A stretch of DNA of 64,000 nucleotides from UBA1858 sp963976865 (GTDB lineage: Bacteria; Pseudomonadota; Gammaproteobacteria; UBA4575): assembly GCA_963976865.1 (NCBI GenBank), contig CAXBLY010000001.1, forward strand, positions 186,001-250,000, given 5' to 3'. The notes under the pieces were generated by a model, which ran no database searches, was not told the origin of the DNA, and saw only the letters and a list, made by a program, of their open reading frames with translations. Shown here one piece after another: positions 60,947 to 64,000 of the stretch. Numbering within the stretch: the stretch's first letter is position 1; each line of letters begins with the position of its first letter. A program made the position numbers and the translations under genes.

Positions 60947-62677
60947 ATGGCATTAATTATTAGTGGATTAGGAGTATCAAGAGGCATTGCGATAGGCAAT
61001 GTACATCTGCTATCACGCAGCTCCCTGGAAGTATACGAACGCACCTTACACCCGGACGAAATTGGTGCGGAAATAAAGAGATTCAATTACGCGGTAGACC
61101 GCGCTGCAAAACAGTTGCATAAAATTCAAAACTCGATTCCGCCAGAAGCACCCAAAGAAATTGCCTCATTCATTGAATCACATTTGTTAATGCTGAAAGA
61201 TTCAATGCTGTCTAAAGCACCTATAGAAATCATTAAAGAAGTTTACTGTAATGCAGAGTGGGCGCTGAAACTACAACGAGACAAATTAGTGGCAGTATTT
61301 GAACAGATGGAAGACGAATACCTGCAAACTCGTCAGAATGATATTGATCATGTCATCAACCTTATTCAGAAAATGCTATTCGATCACCAGTATGAAGTTG
61401 AAAAAGAAATTCAGACACTGCGTGGTTCAATCATCGTAGCTGATGACTTAACACCGGCAGACACGGTAGTGTTGCAGCATCAAAATATAGCAGGCTTCAT
61501 AACCGAGTTGGGTGGACCGTTGTCACATACTGCCATTATCGCCCGCAGCCTTGGTATACCTGCCATCGTTGGGATGCAGGACGCAAGACTCTTACTCAAG
61601 GCAAATGAACAAATTATTATTGACGGAACAGATGGCATGGTGCTTGCCGGTGTCGATGATAAAACCATAAAAGAATACAGGGCCAAGCAGAAAGAACAAA
61701 AAGAGGAACGTAGAAAACTAGAGTCTCTACGCGATGTCAAAGCGAAAACCAAAGACGGTATTCTCATCGACCTGCAAGCCAATATTGAATTAACAGATGA
61801 TGTTAAGGCACTAAAACATAGTGGCGCGCAGGGCGTAGGCCTTTACAGAACCGAATTTTTATACATAGACCGTGATGAGCCGGCTTCAGAAATAGAGCAG
61901 TTAAATGCCTATAAAAAAGTCATTCGCGCGCTAAAAGGCCTTCCCGTCACTATTCGCACTCTGGATTTAGGCGCAGAGAAAGAATTTGATCCCAAATACA
62001 AGGGACCCCTGGTACAGAATCCTGCACTCGGATTACGTGGCTTAAGGCGTTCTCTTCAGGATACCGAACTATTCAAATTGCAGCTTCGTGCAATATTACG
62101 TGCATCCATCATTGGCCCGGTACGCATCATGTTTCCAATGATTACAAGTCATGATGAATTAATGACAGCACTAACCATTCTCGACCAGGCCAAACGCGAA
62201 CTGAAAGAGGAAGATAAAGAATTTGATAACGACATACCGATAGGGATCATGATAGAAGTTCCCGCAGCCGCTCTTGTCGCAGCCCGGTTTGCAAAGCAAC
62301 TGGATTTTCTGTCAATTGGCACCAACGACCTGATCCAGTACACACTGGCCATCGACCGGATCGATGAATCGGTCAATTATTTATATGACCCACTGCACCC
62401 TGCTGTATTAAGACTTATTCAATTGACACTACAGGCAGGCAAACAGGCTAAAATCCCTGTATCCATGTGTGGAGAAATGGCAGGTGATCCTCGCTACACT
62501 CGATTATTACTGGGCATGGGACTAAGGCATTTTAGCGCACACCCTGCAACGGTGCTCGATGTGAAATCAGTAATCAATTCCAGTTATGTAGGTAAACTTG
62601 AGCCGCTATGCAAACGCATACTCAGCGCAGCTACTCGACCTGACAAAATTCACCAGATGGTCGATCAGCTAAATTAG
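60947..62677 (+). CDS. ptsI: PTS enzyme I
   Basis: This 576-residue enzyme transfers phosphate from PEP to HPr. The active histidine is His194 in GGPLSHTAIIARSLGIPAIVG. PEP-binding stretches are GVGLYRTEFLYIDRD, NPALGLRGLRRSL, FLSIGTNDLIQYTLAIDR and VSMCGEMAGDP with the catalytic cysteine. It lacks the N-terminal GAF domain of PtsP, so it is the plain form of EI. It ends the ptsN-hprK-rapZ-EIIA-HPr-EI unit. The 166 bases before mgtE carry no strong terminator. Confidence 0.97.
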   Translation: MALIISGLGVSRGIAIGNVHLLSRSSLEVYERTLHPDEIGAEIKRFNYAVDRAAKQLHKIQNSIPPEAPKEIASFIESHLLMLKDSMLSKAPIEIIKEVYCNAEWALKLQRDKLVAVFEQMEDEYLQTRQNDIDHVINLIQKMLFDHQYEVEKEIQTLRGSIIVADDLTPADTVVLQHQNIAGFITELGGPLSHTAIIARSLGIPAIVGMQDARLLLKANEQIIIDGTDGMVLAGVDDKTIKEYRAKQKEQKEERRKLESLRDVKAKTKDGILIDLQANIELTDDVKALKHSGAQGVGLYRTEFLYIDRDEPASEIEQLNAYKKVIRALKGLPVTIRTLDLGAEKEFDPKYKGPLVQNPALGLRGLRRSLQDTELFKLQLRAILRASIIGPVRIMFPMITSHDELMTALTILDQAKRELKEEDKEFDNDIPIGIMIEVPAAALVAARFAKQLDFLSIGTNDLIQYTLAIDRIDESVNYLYDPLHPAVLRLIQLTLQAGKQAKIPVSMCGEMAGDPRYTRLLLGMGLRHFSAHPATVLDVKSVINSSYVGKLEPLCKRILSAATRPDKIHQMVDQLN

Positions 62678-62843
62678 AAATATTTCATAAATATGACAGT
62701 TTGATAAATTTCCTGCCTTCAACACAAATACATTATTTATCCAGCCTGCAAATTTTCTGAGGCCGAAATCCTTTTTTGCATTCGTCTGACTAACGGGTAC
62801 ACTTCAGTGCATCTATGCGCCAGTGCGCAAACAAGGATTTACC

Positions 62844-64000
62844 ATGTCAGAAACACAAGCACGTGACAATCTTCAAGTTATAACGGAAGCACTCGATTCA
62901 GGTGAGATGCAGCGTGCTGGCCGTATATTAAATTCGTTTCACCCGGCTGAAATTGCTCACTTACTGGAGTCATTACCACTATCCCAGCGCATGTTCATAT
63001 GGAATATGCTGGACCATGATGACGACGGTGAAATTTTACTGCACGTGGTTGATGAAGTCCGCAGTGGACTTATTGAGGTCATGGACAAGGAGCAGTTAAT
63101 CTCCGCGACTGAAGGGCTTGATCTTGATGATCTCGCTGATCTACTGGCAGACCTGCCAAGTGCTGTCACCGATACTGCACTAAACAATCTGGATTTTAGT
63201 GATCGCCAGCGCCTGGAAGCTGTGCTGTCTTTTGATGAAGACAGTGCTGGTGGTTTAATGAATACAGATACCGTCACTGTACGTAAAGAAATCACACTGG
63301 ACGTGGTACTCAGGTATCTGCGTTCACGTAAACATCTTCCCGCTCATACTGACAGTCTGTTCGTAGTAGACCGTTATGAAAAGTACATCGGCACTTTAAC
63401 CCTGGCCGATGTGCTTACAAATGACCCATCAACTCTGGTGCAGGATTTACTTCAGGACAATATAGAGCCGATACAGGTTAATGATAGTGCAACCGACGTT
63501 ACCCATACCTTCGAACATCTGGATTTAATTTCCGCACCAGTGATTGATGAGAGTGGCAAGTTGCTTGGCCGAATAACTATCGATGATGTCGTCGACGTAA
63601 TTAGAGAAGAAGGTGAACACTCAATCATGAGTATGGCCGGCTTAACCGAAGAAGAAGATTTATTTGCCCCGGTCACTAAATCCACGAGGCGTCGCGCCTT
63701 ATGGTTAGGCGTCAATATGCTTACCGCTTTTTTAGCCGCCTGGGTAATAAGTTTATTTCAGCATACGCTTGAGCAAATTATTGTACTTGCGGTACTTATC
63801 CCGGTGGTTGCGAGCATGGGCGGAATCGCCGGAAGCCAGACACTTACACTAGTGATTCGTGGTCTGGCACTGAAACAGATTGGTAAAGCAAATTCCAGAA
63901 TATTATTAATGCGCGAACTGGGAATTGGCATTCTTAACGGCGTGCTCTGGTCTACTGTCGTTGCAGTTATCGCGATTGTTTGGTTTCACGACATTCAGCT
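62844..64000 (+). CDS. mgtE: Magnesium transporter MgtE, 3' end cut by window edge
   Basis: Reading from the ATG at 62844, with AAGGAT upstream, gives 385 codons to the window edge, and MgtE proteins are about 450 residues. The N-terminal helical domain (GEIAHLLESLPLSQR-type order: HPAEIAHLLESLPLSQRMF) is followed by a CBS pair with VDRYEKYIGTLTLADV and DESGKLLGRITIDDVVDVI, and then membrane helices from LWLGVNMLTAFLAAWVIS and VASMGGIAGSQTLTLVIRG. It imports magnesium, gated by the cytoplasmic domains. The last helices are off the window. Confidence 0.95.
   Translation, partial: MSETQARDNLQVITEALDSGEMQRAGRILNSFHPAEIAHLLESLPLSQRMFIWNMLDHDDDGEILLHVVDEVRSGLIEVMDKEQLISATEGLDLDDLADLLADLPSAVTDTALNNLDFSDRQRLEAVLSFDEDSAGGLMNTDTVTVRKEITLDVVLRYLRSRKHLPAHTDSLFVVDRYEKYIGTLTLADVLTNDPSTLVQDLLQDNIEPIQVNDSATDVTHTFEHLDLISAPVIDESGKLLGRITIDDVVDVIREEGEHSIMSMAGLTEEEDLFAPVTKSTRRRALWLGVNMLTAFLAAWVISLFQHTLEQIIVLAVLIPVVASMGGIAGSQTLTLVIRGLALKQIGKANSRILLMRELGIGILNGVLWSTVVAVIAIVWFHDIQ

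Noticed and set aside
1..64000. CRISPR arrays, tRNA or rRNA genes, insertion sequences, prophage genes
   Set aside because: I found no spaced direct repeats, no cloverleaf-like sequences with tRNA boxes, and no transposase, integrase or phage proteins in any frame.

Overview
The window is chromosomal DNA of a Gram-negative, respiring gammaproteobacterium of moderate GC content (mid-40s by eye). Evidence: an Mla phospholipid-transport operon next to murA and hisG, a kdsD-kdsC-lptC-lptA-lptB-rpoN-hpf-ptsN run, sspA/sspB beside the petABC cytochrome bc1 genes, and an HprK-containing nitrogen-type PTS of the kind found outside the enterobacteria. A CysG siroheme synthase overlaps a gene that resembles DsrS of sulfur oxidisers, and a VPLPA-CTERM protein implies an exosortase elsewhere. 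This suggests a Chromatiales-like or related sulfur-oxidising lineage, but the genus cannot be told from this window. I saw no tRNA, rRNA, CRISPR array, insertion sequence or prophage.

Layout. 1-10.4 kb: fadE (runs off the left edge), a permuted papain-like amidase, an overlapping GNAT/2-oxoglutarate oxygenase pair, three unrecognised genes around a divergent promoter region, small proteins, a cold-shock protein plus RRM protein pair, and a TrpD-like protein that has lost its PRPP motif. 10.5-21.2 kb: a Sel1 protein, then a nine-gene minus-strand operon whose products look like one envelope-spanning machine: two lipoprotein or secreted proteins, a TPR/PEGA membrane protein, a PEGA/SUMF1 membrane protein, a small membrane protein, a TolQ/ExbB-like proton channel, an actin/Hsp70-fold protein, and two von Willebrand A proteins whose single transmembrane helix looks like that of ExbD/TolR. 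21.4-26.2 kb: divergent MoxR ATPase, vWA protein with a decayed peptidase motif, DsrS-like protein, CysG. 26.2-32.2 kb: VPLPA-CTERM protein, peroxiredoxin, then a cobalamin riboswitch driving btuB, a cobalamin adenosyltransferase, a ROK kinase and a small membrane protein. 32.2-38.2 kb: sspB, sspA, petC, petB, petA, a Nif3 protein and a DegS-type protease. 38.3-42.8 kb: a retropepsin-like protease, 7TM transglutaminase-like protein, ATP-grasp ligase and AstE/AspA-like hydrolase cluster. 42.8-51.3 kb: hisC, hisD, a DAHP synthase, hisG, murA and mlaBCDEF, all on the minus strand. 51.4-64 kb: yrbG, kdsD, kdsC, lptCAB, rpoN, hpf, ptsN, hprK, rapZ, a mannose-type EIIA, HPr, EI and mgtE (runs off the right edge).

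Most of the last 30 kb is conserved housekeeping for envelope building and nitrogen/phosphate signalling. The most novel content is the 11-21 kb operon. From the sequence I infer that it encodes a proton-driven inner-membrane motor whose force-transmitting subunits carry periplasmic vWA adhesion domains, together with periplasmic PEGA, TPR and catalytically dead SUMF1 domains. I do not recognise it as a named system. The second notable cluster is the peptide-ligase-type locus at 38-43 kb. Several small open reading frames with good ribosome binding sites (10506, 28145, 57454) are also worth testing.
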